From: Lysobacter sp. BMK333-48F3
Lineage (GTDB): Bacteria; Pseudomonadota; Gammaproteobacteria; Xanthomonadales; Xanthomonadaceae
Reading direction: 5' to 3'
Length of the DNA: 64,000 nucleotides
NCBI RefSeq assembly: GCF_019733395.1
Contig: NZ_JAIHOO010000001.1
Coordinates: 2,666,501 to 2,730,500, forward strand
The notes under the pieces were generated by a model. That model saw only the letters and a list, made by a program, of their open reading frames with translations, was not told where the DNA came from and ran no database searches. The translations under genes were made by a program, and so were the position numbers. Shown piece after piece: positions 18,201-26,994 of the stretch. Within the stretch, counting starts at the first letter, position 1; each line of letters starts with the position of its first letter.

Positions 18201-21200
18201 CACGTACCGCTGTTCGTCGGCCTGCCCGAGCGCATCGAAGCGCTGCGCGACAGCCTGCCGGATGCGCGCGCGCCGATCGTCGTCGACGACGAGATCGATG
18301 CCGCGATCGACAACGATGCCGACGCCGACGCGTCGACCGAACTGACCGCGGTGCACGACCTCAGCGCCTTCGGCGAGGACGCGCCGGCGCAGGAAACGAA
18401 GCAGGACGAGCCCGAACTCGCCGAGTCGTCGGTCGCCAACGGCATCGACCTGGACCTGGACGATTCCGCGCTGGAAATCGGCCTGGACCGCCTGCCGGGC
18501 GAGTTCGATCCGATCACTGCCCGCGCCCTGGGCCTGGTCGGCGGCAGTTCCATCGCCGCCGCCGAAGCGCAGCGCGTGGAAGCCGAGCGCCTGGCCGCGG
18601 AACGGGCCGAAGCCGAACGCCTGGCTGCGGAACGCGCCGAAGTCGAGCGCCTGGAAGCCGAACGCCTCGCCGCCGAACAGGCCGAGGCCGCACGTCTCGC
18701 GGCCGAACAAGCCGAAGCCGAGCGCCTGGAAGCCGAACGCGTCGCGGCCGAACTGGCCGAGGCCGAGCGTCTGGCCGCCGAGCAGGCCGAAGCCGAGCGT
18801 CTGGAAGCCGAACGTGTCGCGGCCGAACAGGCCGAGGCCGAGCGTCTGGCCGCCACGCGTTCGGCTTCCAGGCGCTCGGCTTCGGCCTGCTCGGCGGCCA
18901 GACGCTCGGCCTCGGCCTGCTCGGCGGCGAGACGTTCGGCCTCAAGACGTTCGGCTTCGGCTTGTTCCGTCGCCAGGCGCTCGGCTTCGGCCTGTTCGGC
19001 GGCGAGGCGTTCGGCTTCCAGGCGTTCGGTTTCGGCGCGTTCCGCAGCCAGGCGTTCGGCTTCGGCCCGTTCCGCGGCCAGGCGCTCGGCTTCCACGCGC
19101 TGCGCTTCGGCGGCGGCGATGGAACTGCCGCCGACCAGGCCCAGGGCGCGGGCAGTGATCGGATCGAACTCGCCCGGCAGGCGGTCCAGGCCGATTTCCA
19201 GCGCGGAATCGTCCAGGTCCAGGTCGATGCCGTTGGCGACCGACGACTCGGCGAGTTCGGGCTCGTCCTGCTTCGTTTCCTGCGCCGGCGCGTCCTCGCC
19301 GAAGGCGCTGAGGTCGTGCACCGCGGTCAGTTCGGTCGACGCGTCGGCGCAGGAAACGAAGCAGGACGAGCCCGAACTCGCCGAGTCGTCGGTCGCCAAC
19401 GGCATCGACCTGGACCTGGACGATTCCGCGCTGGAAATCGGCCTGGACCGCCTGCCGGGCGAGTTCGATCCGATCACTGCCCGCGCCCTGGGCCTGGTCG
19501 GCGGCAGTTCCATCGCCGCCGCCGAAGCGCAGCGCGTGGAAGCCGAGCGCCTGGCCGCGGAACGGGCCGAAGCCGAACGCCTGGCTGCGGAACGCGCCGA
19601 AGCCGAGCGCCTGGAAGCCGAACGCGTCGCCGCCGAGCAGGCCGAGGCCGAGCGTCTGGCCGCCGAACAGGCCGAAGCCGAACGTCTGGAATACGAACGC
19701 CTGGAAGCCGAATACGCCCAGGCCGAAGCGCCGGCGCAGGATTCGTTCGCGGCCGCCGATGCGGTCGAGGCGCCGGCCGCCGGATCCGTCGCCGTCGCTG
19801 GCGCGAGCGGCGCTTCGCTGCTGGCCGCGTTCGACGCCGATCCGGATCCGGACGAGGCGCTGGATCTGAGCGAACTCGACCCCGAACTGGTCGACATTTT
19901 CGTCGAGGAAGGCGGCGACCTGCTCGACCACTCCGACGGTCTGCTGGCGCAACTGCGCGAAACCCCGAGCGAGCGCGAGCCGCTGGTCGGCCTGCAGCGC
20001 GACCTGCATACCCTCAAGGGCGGCGCGCGCATGGCCGGCATCATGGCCGTGGGCGAACTCGGCCACGTCATGGAGTCGCTGCTCGAGTCGGTGGTCGACC
20101 ACCGCACCGAACTCGGCCGCGACGGCATCGTCCTGCTCGAGCGCGGTTTCGACCGCCTGCATGCGATGGTCACCCGGGTCGGCGCGCGCCGCGCGCTGGC
20201 CATGCCGGCGACCCTGATCGCCGCCTTCGACGCGCGTTCGCGCGGCGAAGCCCTGCCGTTCCTGGCCGCAGCCGTCGCCGAACCGGCGCGCGCGAGCGCG
20301 CCGGCGGCGCAGCCCGCGCAGCCGGCGATCGAGGGCGGCCTCAAGCCGCTGTCGGCGCCGATCAGCGAAGCGCCGCTCAACGACGACGACGACATCGGCG
20401 TGCGCGCGCCGCAGGAGCAGGTGCGCATCCGCGCCGACCTGCTCGACCGTCTGGTCAACTACGCCGGCGAAGTCGCGATCTATCGCGCCCGTCTGGAGCA
20501 GCAGCTGGGCGCGTTCCGCGGCGCGATCGCGGAAATGGCCCAGACCAACCTGCGCATGCGCGACCAGCTGCGCCGCCTGGAAATCGAGACCGAAGCGCAG
20601 ATCATCGCCCGCTACCAGCGCGAGGGCGAGGCCGGCGACCAGGCCTTCGATCCGCTGGAACTGGACCGCTTCTCGACCCTGCAGCAGCTGTCGCGCGCGC
20701 TGACCGAATCGGCGGCCGACCAGACCAGCCTGCAGAACACCCTCGACGACCTCACCCGTCAGTACGAAACCCTGCTGCTGCAGCAGTCGCGAGTCAGCTC
20801 GGAACTGCAGGAAGGCCTCATGCGCACGCGCATGGTGCCGTTCGACACCCTGCTGCCGCGTTTGCGCCGCGTGGTCCGCCAGGCCTCCAGCGAGCTCGGC
20901 AAGCAGGTCGCGCTGAAGCTGGAAGGCACCCAGGGCGAACTCGACCGCAACGTGCTCGAACGCATGACCGCGCCGCTGGAGCACATGCTGCGCAACGCGG
21001 TCGCGCACGGCCTGGAGCGGCCGGAGCAGCGCCGCGCCGCCGGCAAGGCGGACGAAGGCACGGTGCGCATCGCGGTGCGCCGCGAAGGTTCCGAAGTCGT
21101 GCTGGAAGTGGCCGACGACGGCGCCGGCCTGGACCGCGCGGCGATCCGCCGCCGCGGCGAAGAGCGCGGCCTGATCCGCAGCGATGCGGTGCTGTCCGAC

Positions 21201-22232
21201 GCCGACCTGGACGCGCTGATCCTGGAGCCGGGCTTCTCCACCGCCGACGAGGTCAGCCGTCTGGCCGGCCGCGGCGTCGGCATGGACGTGGTCGCCAGCG
21301 AAGTGCGCCAGCTCGGCGGCACCCTCGACATCCATTCCCGCCCCGGCCTGGGCGTGCATTTCACCCTGCGCCTGCCGCAGACCCTGGCGGTCACCCAGGC
21401 GGTGTTCGTGCGCATCGGCGACTCCACCTTCGCCGTGCCGATCGCCTCGGTGCGCGGCGTCGGCCGGCTCTCGCGCGAACTGCTCGAGCAGGGCGAGGTG
21501 GCCTACCGCTACGGCGGCGAGGACTACCCGGTCCACGACCTGGGCCTGCTGGTCGGCCATGCGCCGGCCAAGGCCGAAGGCCAGCTGCAGATGCCGCTGC
21601 TGCTGATCCGCTCGGGCGACCTGCGCGCCGCGGTGTCGGTCGACCAGGTGGTCGGCAACCGCGAAATCGTGGTCAAGCCGGTCGGTCCGCAGGTGGCTTC
21701 GGTGCCGGGCATCTTCGGCGCGACCATCATGGGCGACGGCCGCGTGGTGGTGATCCTCGACGTCGCGCCGCTGGTGCGCCGCCGCACCGTGCTGCTGCAG
21801 GACTTCGCTCAGGCCGCGGCGCCGCCGCCGGCTCCGGCCGAACACCGCCGCGTGCCGCTGGTGATGGTGGTCGACGACTCGGTCACCATGCGCAAGGTCA
21901 CCGGCCGCGTGCTGGAACGCCACAACTTCGAGGTCATGACCGCGAAGGACGGCGTCGATGCGCTCGAGCGCATGGCCGAGCGCGTGCCCGACCTGATGCT
22001 GCTCGACATCGAAATGCCGCGCATGGACGGCTACGAGCTGGCCACCCAGATGAAGGCCGACGCGCGCATGCGCGAGGTGCCGATCGTGATGATCACCTCG
22101 CGTACCGGCGAGAAGCACCGCCAGCGTGCGTTCGAGATCGGCGTCGAGCGCTACCTCGGCAAGCCCTACCAGGAACCGGAATTGATCCGTAACGTGTACG
22201 AACTGCTTGGAATTTCCCGTAGTCATGGCTGA
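15267..22232 (+). CDS. chpA: Hybrid chemosensory histidine kinase ChpA/PilL with internal inverted duplication
   Basis: 2321 residues from the ATG at 15267 (a GTG two codons earlier is possible). Hpt-like domains carry [11 protein letters not shown] (~754), HTLNGAF (~915) and [11 protein letters not shown] (~1580). The CheA core follows: dimerisation helices, ATPase motifs NAVAHG (~1909), DDGAGLD and GRGVGMD, a CheW domain from about 2035, and a receiver ([10 protein letters not shown] to YLGKPYQEP; phosphoacceptor in LLDIEMPR near 2246). It phosphorylates PilG and PilH. Between Hpt domains, residues about 1100-1490 are Ala/Glu/Arg coiled-coil repeats. Bases 18855-19349 are an inverted copy of the upstream segment, so residues about 1197-1360 are an antisense-read Ser/Arg-rich stretch. 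The frame stays open throughout. Without the 960-bp repeat unit the protein would be about 2001 residues. Confidence 0.9.
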   Translation: MTALREAIDTTTLGWIKPELDETLRQARQEIEAFAEEPGDAARMRVCANHLHQVHGTLRMVELYAPAMVAEEMERLAIALQQGQVADRDEACAALMRGVVLLPDYLERLQGGHRDIPIVLLPLLNELRATRGESGLSESVLFAPNLDRPLPAHLPPPLPVAAAAGRNASAPHLAALRDALAAWPEEGAPAHPNQLASAIDGLLADVVLEPVRRMLWVASSVAHAVRDGALEPTRALRQAFGGVEREARQLLSDDGFSAPRGEPAAEPTRQLLYHVAHSDGRHPALDDLRQTFELAAHLPSESELEHARGSLSGRNRALLDTVAAAIKEDLLRVKDALDLHLRTNQTDPGELRPQVEALARVSDTLGMMGLGMARTVVLQQRDAMNEIVDGRRAADEGTLLDVAGALLYVDASLDDQVTRLGLPDERGDEDLLAGEARKVLDVVAREAIANFGDARQAFVAFVETKWDHEELNEVPRVLDEVAGALRMIELPLAADYLTGIKRYTEVELIGRRRVPSGQQLDTLADALASLEYYLEALREQRPNRDDILDIARQSLEALRYWPLPDVIRVEAPALAPVEATPAAAASVALAQDPAAEAQDSVRTDAVAADPAPNLDASGFAAVADGTARDEVAAQAASVESAAQAVAETPAVETSIVASLAAEAAAVEAPAVEAAAVQTASIDAGSVATGAAEPALAATPVYGGFEQVDDIDDEVREIFLEEFEEEIGNLDQLLPAWREAPEDLARVQPVRRVFHTLKGSGRLVGAKTLGEFSWKIENLLNRVREHGRASSPEVIDLVEHAHRALPGFYAALRNEAPLSIDVSGLEAHADLLASGEEAFYQPPQPVVAAPAEPEAVADAEAPKPIVDGPYVPAAVDPVLLEILDGEVAGHLVTIEAWLNASQTQPQRASDALQRSIHTLNGAFAMTEVPVITDVTAPTEAYVKRLLASGAPASAEGVAALGAVAAAIRVTVQALKSPAPHVPLFVGLPERIEALRDSLPDARAPIVVDDEIDAAIDNDADADASTELTAVHDLSAFGEDAPAQETKQDEPELAESSVANGIDLDLDDSALEIGLDRLPGEFDPITARALGLVGGSSIAAAEAQRVEAERLAAERAEAERLAAERAEVERLEAERLAAEQAEAARLAAEQAEAERLEAERVAAELAEAERLAAEQAEAERLEAERVAAEQAEAERLAATRSASRRSASACSAARRSASACSAARRSASRRSASACSVARRSASACSAARRSASRRSVSARSAARRSASARSAARRSASTRCASAAAMELPPTRPRARAVIGSNSPGRRSRPISSAESSRSRSMPLATDDSASSGSSCFVSCAGASSPKALRSCTAVSSVDASAQETKQDEPELAESSVANGIDLDLDDSALEIGLDRLPGEFDPITARALGLVGGSSIAAAEAQRVEAERLAAERAEAERLAAERAEAERLEAERVAAEQAEAERLAAEQAEAERLEYERLEAEYAQAEAPAQDSFAAADAVEAPAAGSVAVAGASGASLLAAFDADPDPDEALDLSELDPELVDIFVEEGGDLLDHSDGLLAQLRETPSEREPLVGLQRDLHTLKGGARMAGIMAVGELGHVMESLLESVVDHRTELGRDGIVLLERGFDRLHAMVTRVGARRALAMPATLIAAFDARSRGEALPFLAAAVAEPARASAPAAQPAQPAIEGGLKPLSAPISEAPLNDDDDIGVRAPQEQVRIRADLLDRLVNYAGEVAIYRARLEQQLGAFRGAIAEMAQTNLRMRDQLRRLEIETEAQIIARYQREGEAGDQAFDPLELDRFSTLQQLSRALTESAADQTSLQNTLDDLTRQYETLLLQQSRVSSELQEGLMRTRMVPFDTLLPRLRRVVRQASSELGKQVALKLEGTQGELDRNVLERMTAPLEHMLRNAVAHGLERPEQRRAAGKADEGTVRIAVRREGSEVVLEVADDGAGLDRAAIRRRGEERGLIRSDAVLSDADLDALILEPGFSTADEVSRLAGRGVGMDVVASEVRQLGGTLDIHSRPGLGVHFTLRLPQTLAVTQAVFVRIGDSTFAVPIASVRGVGRLSRELLEQGEVAYRYGGEDYPVHDLGLLVGHAPAKAEGQLQMPLLLIRSGDLRAAVSVDQVVGNREIVVKPVGPQVASVPGIFGATIMGDGRVVVILDVAPLVRRRTVLLQDFAQAAAPPPAPAEHRRVPLVMVVDDSVTMRKVTGRVLERHNFEVMTAKDGVDALERMAERVPDLMLLDIEMPRMDGYELATQMKADARMREVPIVMITSRTGEKHRQRAFEIGVERYLGKPYQEPELIRNVYELLGISRSHG
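18323..18641 (+). repeat. Copy 1 of the chpA forward-inverted-forward triplication
   Basis: Bases 18385-18641 recur identically at 19345-19601 (offset exactly 960 bp, a multiple of three), and bases 18323-18641 recur inverted at 19031-19349. The copy encodes the acidic linker ([19 protein letters not shown]) leading into the coiled-coil repeats. Right after 18641 the three copies differ: the next codons encode Val, Thr or Ala in AE-x-ERLEAER. Confidence 0.9.
18570..18854 (+). repeat. Tandem coiled-coil repeat array in chpA (first block)
   Basis: Degenerate repeats encoding units such as [20 protein letters not shown], read as Ala/Glu/Arg/Leu heptads that should form a charged helix or coiled coil linking Hpt domains. 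Related units recur on the plus strand at about 19530-19710 and, inverted, at 18855-19100. The units are near-identical in DNA (GCCGAAGCCGAGCG core) and would be a hotspot for slippage, recombination and misassembly. Confidence 0.85.
18855..19349 (-). repeat. Inverted middle copy of the chpA triplication
   Basis: Reverse complement of the upstream chpA segment; position x corresponds to 37672 minus x. The left junction lies at an MluI-like ACGCGT after a GGCCGCC that resembles GGCCGCG in the inverted partner (near-microhomology of 6 bp). The right junction shares CGGCG (19345-19349) with the resumed forward copy. Core 19031-19287 is identical to the forward copies; the coiled-coil part 18855-19030 differs from them at several bases. 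Read in the chpA frame it gives a Ser/Arg/Ala-rich stretch with no stop. Confidence 0.9.
19345..19601 (+). repeat. Copy 3 of the chpA forward-inverted-forward triplication
   Basis: 257 bp identical to 18385-18641. With the inverted core (19031-19287) it forms arms of 257 bp separated by a 57-bp spacer. Direct recombination with copy 1 would delete 960 bp and restore a conventional ChpA in frame. Confidence 0.9.
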
Positions 22233-24111
22233 AGCAGAACGTCGCGTAGCGTTGTTGGCGCGGGCCGGCGTGGCCCGCGACCGTTTGCGCAGTGCGCTCG
22301 GCGATGCCGGCGCGAACCTGGTGCTGGAAGGCGATCCGACCTCGCTGGATCCGGCCGCGCTCGACGCGGCCGACCCGGACGTGGTCGTGGTCGTGCTCGA
22401 TCCCGCCACCGAGGATGCGCTGGACCGGTTCGAGGCAGTGCTGGTCGATCCGTCGATCGAGGTGCTGTTCGAAGAAGCCGAGCTGACCGTGGCCCGCGAG
22501 GGCTGGGACGAAGCGCGCTGGGCGCGCCATCTGGCCGCCAAGCTGCACCGGCACGACGACGTGCTGCCGCCCGGGCGCGAGCCCGAGCCGGAGCCCGAGC
22601 CGATGTTCTCCGCCGACGCTTTCCAGCGTCCGAGCTCGCCGGCCTCGGCCCTGGCCCAGGACGTGCAGACGATCGACTTCGATCCGGCGTCCAGCGAGAT
22701 GTCGCAGGATCCCTCGGCGTTCATCGCCGCCGAGCAGATCGGCGAACTGTCGCGGCTGGCTCCGCCGCCGCGCGCTAGCGAAGCGCCGGCGGACGATGCA
22801 TCGGATCTGCCGGCCGCCGAGCCGGCGGGCGAATTCGACATCGGCCGCCTGACCCTGGAAGCGATCGAGACCCAGTCCGCCGTGCCGGGCCAGCCGAAGC
22901 CGTACGTGGGCGAGCCGGAATGGAACGACCAGCGGATCGATGCCGGCCAGATCGAGGTCGAGTACCTCGATGAGGGCCTCAGCGATGCCGGGCTCGCCGA
23001 ATCGAAGTTCGGCGAGCTGGAGCTTGCCGATCTTGAGCAGGCCGATCTGGGGCAGGCCGATCTTGAGCAGACTGATCCGGAGCGCATCGACGCCGGGCAG
23101 GCGCCGGTCGCCGACACGCCGCTGGAACTGGACGACATCGGCGACATCGCCGCCTGGCAGCCGCCCAGCCATCGCCTGGACGACGAACTGGTCGATCTGG
23201 ACCGCAAGTTCGCCGACGCCGGCACCTCGATCGAGCTGGAAGAGGACGCGCACTCGGCGTCGTCCGCCGCCTCCGGCGCGGTCGCGCCGATCGATTTCGA
23301 CGACGGCCGCGGCGGCGATGCCGGCGCCGAAGCCCAGTCCTTCGCCGGCGGTTTCGACTTCGATTTCGCCGCCGACCCGCTGCCGCTGGAAAAGGCCGCC
23401 GCACCGCCGCCGCCGGCGGTGCCGGACTGGTCCTTCAGCGACGAGGCCAGCCTGATCGGCGCGGCCAGCGGCCAGTCGCCGGCGCCGACCGCGCCGGGCC
23501 TGGACGCGCACGATCTGGAAGAGATCGAGCGACGCATTTCCGGCCTGGAACTGGTCGACGACCGCGCTCCGGTATCGACCCGCAGCGGTGCGGTGCTGGT
23601 GTTGGCCGGCATCGGCGGCCCCGACGCGGTGCGCCAGCTGCTCGGCGCGCTGCCGGAGAACTTCGGTCGCCCGGTGCTGGTCCAGCAACGCCTCGACGGC
23701 GGCCGCTACGACCGCCTGGTGGCGCAGATGCAGCGCGCGACGCCGGTGCTGGTCAAGCTCGCCGAACCCGGCGCGCGCACCATCGACGGGGTGATCTACA
23801 TCCTGCCGGCCGGCGTCGGCGTGGATGCCGGCGACAGCGGCATCCAGTTCGTCGAGGACGGCGGCGAGGTGCTGGACGCCTTGCCGGCCGCGGACAGCGC
23901 CGTGCTGTTGTTCAGCGGCGCCGATCCGGCCCAGGTCGACCCGGCGATGAAGCTGGCCGTGCACGGCGCATTGGTGCTCGGCCAGGCGCCGGACGGTTGC
24001 TACGACGCGGCGGCTGCGGCCGCGGCGATCGCGCGCGGCGCCGGCCAGGGCCAGCCGGCCGAGCTGGCGGCCAAGCTGGCCGCGCGCTGGTCGACCCGCA
24101 GCCCGCTGTAA
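22225..24111 (+). CDS. CheB-like protein of the Chp system lacking catalytic residues
   Basis: 628 residues; the ATG overlaps the chpA stop by 8 bp. The N-terminal ~115 residues look like a degenerate receiver ([18 protein letters not shown], then [16 protein letters not shown]). A long acidic, Pro/Ala-rich linker (120-440) contains short [13 protein letters not shown] repeats. The C-terminal ~170 residues resemble a CheB methylesterase: [19 protein letters not shown] parallels the CheB nucleophile loop 'ASTGGPEALRxxL', and [10 protein letters not shown] parallels 'VVQHM'. The nucleophile Ser and the His (here Gln) are not there, so this is probably a non-catalytic relative of ChpB. No CheR-like gene is seen next to it. 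Confidence 0.65.
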   Translation: MAEAERRVALLARAGVARDRLRSALGDAGANLVLEGDPTSLDPAALDAADPDVVVVVLDPATEDALDRFEAVLVDPSIEVLFEEAELTVAREGWDEARWARHLAAKLHRHDDVLPPGREPEPEPEPMFSADAFQRPSSPASALAQDVQTIDFDPASSEMSQDPSAFIAAEQIGELSRLAPPPRASEAPADDASDLPAAEPAGEFDIGRLTLEAIETQSAVPGQPKPYVGEPEWNDQRIDAGQIEVEYLDEGLSDAGLAESKFGELELADLEQADLGQADLEQTDPERIDAGQAPVADTPLELDDIGDIAAWQPPSHRLDDELVDLDRKFADAGTSIELEEDAHSASSAASGAVAPIDFDDGRGGDAGAEAQSFAGGFDFDFAADPLPLEKAAAPPPPAVPDWSFSDEASLIGAASGQSPAPTAPGLDAHDLEEIERRISGLELVDDRAPVSTRSGAVLVLAGIGGPDAVRQLLGALPENFGRPVLVQQRLDGGRYDRLVAQMQRATPVLVKLAEPGARTIDGVIYILPAGVGVDAGDSGIQFVEDGGEVLDALPAADSAVLLFSGADPAQVDPAMKLAVHGALVLGQAPDGCYDAAAAAAAIARGAGQGQPAELAAKLAARWSTRSPL

Positions 24112-24247
24112 AGAAAGCGCCGCGCGCCGCTGCGGCGGCGCTCGGCGACGCCGCGGCCTCGGGCCGCGGCCCGCATCAACTTCCGGCAGCATCCCGCTGC
24201 CGCAGCAGCACCGTAAGGCCGCGCGATCCGCGGCGAGGACGCGAGCG

Positions 24248-24754
24248 ATGTCGAACGACGACCAGCAACACCCGGCCACCGAAAGCGCAAGCCAGGCCGA
24301 CATCCGCGGCGTGTTGATCCAGGTGGCCGGCGCGCGTCTGCTGCTGCCCAACGCGACCATCGCCGAGGTGTTGTCGTACGCGCCGCCGGCGCCGGTCGAA
24401 GGCGCGCCGCGCTGGTTGCTGGGCCGGATCCGCTGGCGCGGCTGGCAGCTGCCGTTGATCGCGTTCGGCGAACTGTCCGGGCTGGCCTCCGAACAGGGCG
24501 GCCTGGGCAGCAAGGTGGTCGTGCTCAAGGCGCTCAGCGCGGCCTCGCGCCTGCCTTACTTCGCCCTGCTGACCCAGGGCTTCCCGCGCCTGGTGACGGT
24601 GTCGAGCCAGACCTTGCTGGTCGACGGGGTCGAAGACGAAATCCTCCCGCACGGCGTGCAGGCGCGCGTGCTGCTCAACGACGACCGCGCCCTGCTGCCC
24701 GACCTGGAAGCGGTCGAGGCCTTGATCGGCGAAGCGCTCGCGCAGGCGGCGTGA
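24248..24754 (+). CDS. chpC: CheW-like protein ChpC
   Basis: 168 residues, second CheW domain of the cluster: DIRGVLIQVAGARLLLPNAT, IAEVLSYAPPAPV, then WLLGRIRWRGWQLPLIAF where CheW usually has the 'G..nwRG..iPvid' pattern. Probably an alternative adaptor that ties other receptors to ChpA. The 136-bp gap after the CheB-like gene is GC-rich with no clear terminator. The stop overlaps the next gene's GTG as GTGA. Confidence 0.85.
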   Translation: MSNDDQQHPATESASQADIRGVLIQVAGARLLLPNATIAEVLSYAPPAPVEGAPRWLLGRIRWRGWQLPLIAFGELSGLASEQGGLGSKVVVLKALSAASRLPYFALLTQGFPRLVTVSSQTLLVDGVEDEILPHGVQARVLLNDDRALLPDLEAVEALIGEALAQAA

Positions 24755-25851
24755 ACCGCGACGCCGCGCAGGCGCAGCCAGCGAGCGCGCCCAAGCGCTA
24801 CGCCTCGGTCGATGCGCTGCGCGGCCTGACCGTCGCGGCGATGCTGCTGGTCAACAATCCAGGCGACTGGAGCCATGTCTACGCGCCGCTGCTGCACGCG
24901 CAATGGCACGGCTTCACTCCGACCGACCTGGTGTTCCCGATGTTTTTGTTCATCGTCGGGGTATCGATTTCGCTTGCGCTGATGCCGCGACGCGAAGCCG
25001 GCGCCGCACCGGCGACGTTGTTGCGTCCTGCGCTGTGGCGAGCCGCGCGCATCGTCGGCCTGGGCCTGCTGCTGCACCTGTGCGCGATGTGGGCGACCGG
25101 GCACGAGGCCTTGCGCCTGCCCGGCGTGCTGCAGCGGATCGGCCTGTGTTTCGCCGCAGCGGCGCTGATCGCGCTGTATCTGCCGGCGCGAGCGCAATGG
25201 CTCGGCTTCGCGGCCTTGCTCGGCGGCTATGCCTGGCTGCTCGCCGGAGGCGGCAGCTATGCGCCGTTCGAGAACATCGCCAGTCGCCTCGACTATGCGT
25301 TGTTCGGCGTCCACGTGTACCAGATCGATCCGGCCAGCGGCCGCGGCCACGATCCCGAAGGCCTGGTCTCGACCCTGGGCGCCCTGGCCACCACCGTGCT
25401 CGGCCTGCGCGCCGGCGATTGGCTGCGCCACGGCGATCTGCGCGCCCTGTTGGCGGCCGGCGCGTTGGCGCTGGCTGCGGGCTGGGTGCTGGGGCAGTGG
25501 CAGCCGATCAACAAGAACCTGTGGACCCCGGCCTACGTGCTGTGGGCCGGCGGCTGGTCGTGCTGGATCCTGGCCCTGTGCCACTGCCTGATCGACGTGC
25601 GCGGTTGGCCGCCGCTGGGGCGCAGCTTCGGCGTCAACGCGATCGCCGCCTACGCCGGCTCGGCCCTGCTGCTGTACGCGTTGATCGGGCTGGGCTGGTT
25701 GGAACCGATCTACCGCCACGGCTTCGCCGACTGGATGACGCCGCGCTTCGGGCCGTACCTGCCGTCGTTGGCCTTCGCCCTGGTCTTCGTCGCGCTGTGG
25801 TGGGGCGTGGTGACCGTACTCGACCGGCGCCGGATCTATTTCAAGATCTGA
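24751..25851 (+). CDS. NagX-like membrane acyltransferase (DUF5009/HGSNAT family)
   Basis: 366 residues. N-terminal signature RYASVDALRGLTVAAMLLVN, then TDLVFPMFLFIVGVSISLAL, the standard opening of NagX and of heparan-alpha-glucosaminide N-acetyltransferase relatives. About ten hydrophobic helices follow. NagX is thought to move or acetylate N-acetylglucosamine derivatives at the inner membrane. It starts at GTG within the chpC stop, an odd partner for a chemosensory operon; no nag genes are present in the window. Confidence 0.82.
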   Translation: MNRDAAQAQPASAPKRYASVDALRGLTVAAMLLVNNPGDWSHVYAPLLHAQWHGFTPTDLVFPMFLFIVGVSISLALMPRREAGAAPATLLRPALWRAARIVGLGLLLHLCAMWATGHEALRLPGVLQRIGLCFAAAALIALYLPARAQWLGFAALLGGYAWLLAGGGSYAPFENIASRLDYALFGVHVYQIDPASGRGHDPEGLVSTLGALATTVLGLRAGDWLRHGDLRALLAAGALALAAGWVLGQWQPINKNLWTPAYVLWAGGWSCWILALCHCLIDVRGWPPLGRSFGVNAIAAYAGSALLLYALIGLGWLEPIYRHGFADWMTPRFGPYLPSLAFALVFVALWWGVVTVLDRRRIYFKI

Positions 25852-25898
25852 GTGCAGCTGCCGGTGGGTTGCGGCAGACGGCGACCGCGATAGCCTCG

Positions 25899-25974
<76 letters not shown>

Positions 25975-26001
25975 ATCCCCCGCGCCCGCTGCGCAGGCGC
26001 C

Positions 26002-26175
26002 GCCCCCTTTTTCAAAGGGGGCAACAGCCGTTCGCCGCGTTGCCGTTGCCTCCTTTCAGTGGGGGCAACAGCCGTTCGCCGCGTTGCCGTTCCCTCCCTT
26101 CAAAGGGGGAAACAGCAGTTCGCCGCGTTGCGGTTCCCCCCTTTGAAAAAGGGGGGCTAGGGGGGATTTGCTTTT
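26002..26175 (+). repeat. Four-unit ~44-bp intergenic repeat with C/G hairpins
   Basis: Units begin near 26003, 26049, 26093 and 26136. Each has a C-rich then G-rich box (for example GCCCCCTTT-ttc-AAAGGGGGC at 26002-26022) followed by CAACAGCCGTTCGCCGCG or a variant. The last unit ends with GGGGGGCTAGGGGGGATTTG, a sequence I associate with dispersed repeats in xanthomonad genomes. The hairpins could act as a two-way terminator between the converging genes. Confidence 0.85.
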
Positions 26176-26256
26176 CGCTCTCCAGCGCGACGAAAGCTCG
26201 TCCCCGACTGTTCGCTCATAGGCCGCCTGCCGAGTCGGCAAACCGCTCCGAGCGGT

Positions 26257-26994
26257 TCAAGCCAGATCGCCGAACCGCGCCTGCAGCGCCGCGATCGCGG
26301 CCAGGCCGGCGGTTTCGGTGCGCAGGATGCGCGGCCCCAGGCGCAGGCCCTGGAACCCGGCGTCGCGCAGTTGCTGGCGGTCCAGCGGCGACCAGCCGCC
26401 TTCCGGGCCGATCGCCAGGACCACCGGCGCGGACAGGTCGACCGCGAGCGTGGCGAAGGCCAGTTCGCCCTCGGGGTCCAGGATCAGGCGCAGCCCGCCC
26501 GGAGACAGCGCCGCCAGGGTCGCCGCCAGCGCGCGCGGCGCGGCGACCTGCGGCACGCGCGCGCGGCCGCTTTGTTCGCAGGCCGAGGCGACCACGCTGC
26601 GCCAATGCGTCAGGCGTTTCTCCGCGCGCGCCTCGTCGAGCTTGACCTCGCTGCGCTGCGACCACAGCGGCTGCACCTGGGCCACGCCGAGCTCGGTCGC
26701 TTTCTGCAGGATCAGGTCCATCTTCTCGCCGCGGGCGATGCCCTGCAGCAGCACCAACTGCAGCGGCGATTCGCGCTCGACCGCTTGCACCGACTCGATC
26801 GCCACCCGCAGCTCGCGCTTGCCCAGCGCGACAATGCGGCCGTGGTAGTCGTTGCCGTCGCCGTTGAACAGCACGCAGGCATCGCCGACCTGATGCCGCA
26901 GCACCCGCGCCAAATGGGTGGCCGGCGCTTCCGGCAGCACGATCTCGCGGCCGGCGCCCAGATCGGCGTCGACATGGACTCGGGTCAGGCGCAT
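26257..26994 (-). CDS. rsmE: 16S rRNA (uracil-1498-N3)-methyltransferase
   Basis: 245 residues, SPOUT methyltransferase. PUA-like N-terminus (THLARVLRHQVGDACVLFNG), QKATELGVAQVQPLW, and the SAM-binding knot with VVLAIGPEGGWS and LRLGPRILRTETAGLAA. It methylates U1498 of 16S rRNA. The start overlaps the end of bioA by 10 bp, so the two are translated from one message. Confidence 0.95.
   Translation of the reverse strand: MRLTRVHVDADLGAGREIVLPEAPATHLARVLRHQVGDACVLFNGDGNDYHGRIVALGKRELRVAIESVQAVERESPLQLVLLQGIARGEKMDLILQKATELGVAQVQPLWSQRSEVKLDEARAEKRLTHWRSVVASACEQSGRARVPQVAAPRALAATLAALSPGGLRLILDPEGELAFATLAVDLSAPVVLAIGPEGGWSPLDRQQLRDAGFQGLRLGPRILRTETAGLAAIAALQARFGDLA

Noticed and set aside
18855..19349. 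An invertible phase-variation switch in chpA
   Set aside because: No recombinase gene or site-specific recombination sequence is present nearby, and there are three copies instead of one segment between two short inverted sites. Deletion between direct copies is more likely than controlled inversion.
13068..24528. Very long minus-strand open frames opposite pilJ, chpA and the CheB-like gene (up to ~1880 codons)
   Set aside because: They are shadows of GC-rich plus-strand genes: low-complexity Arg/Gly/Ala/His composition, no domains, while the plus strand holds complete Hpt, CheA, CheW and receiver motifs.
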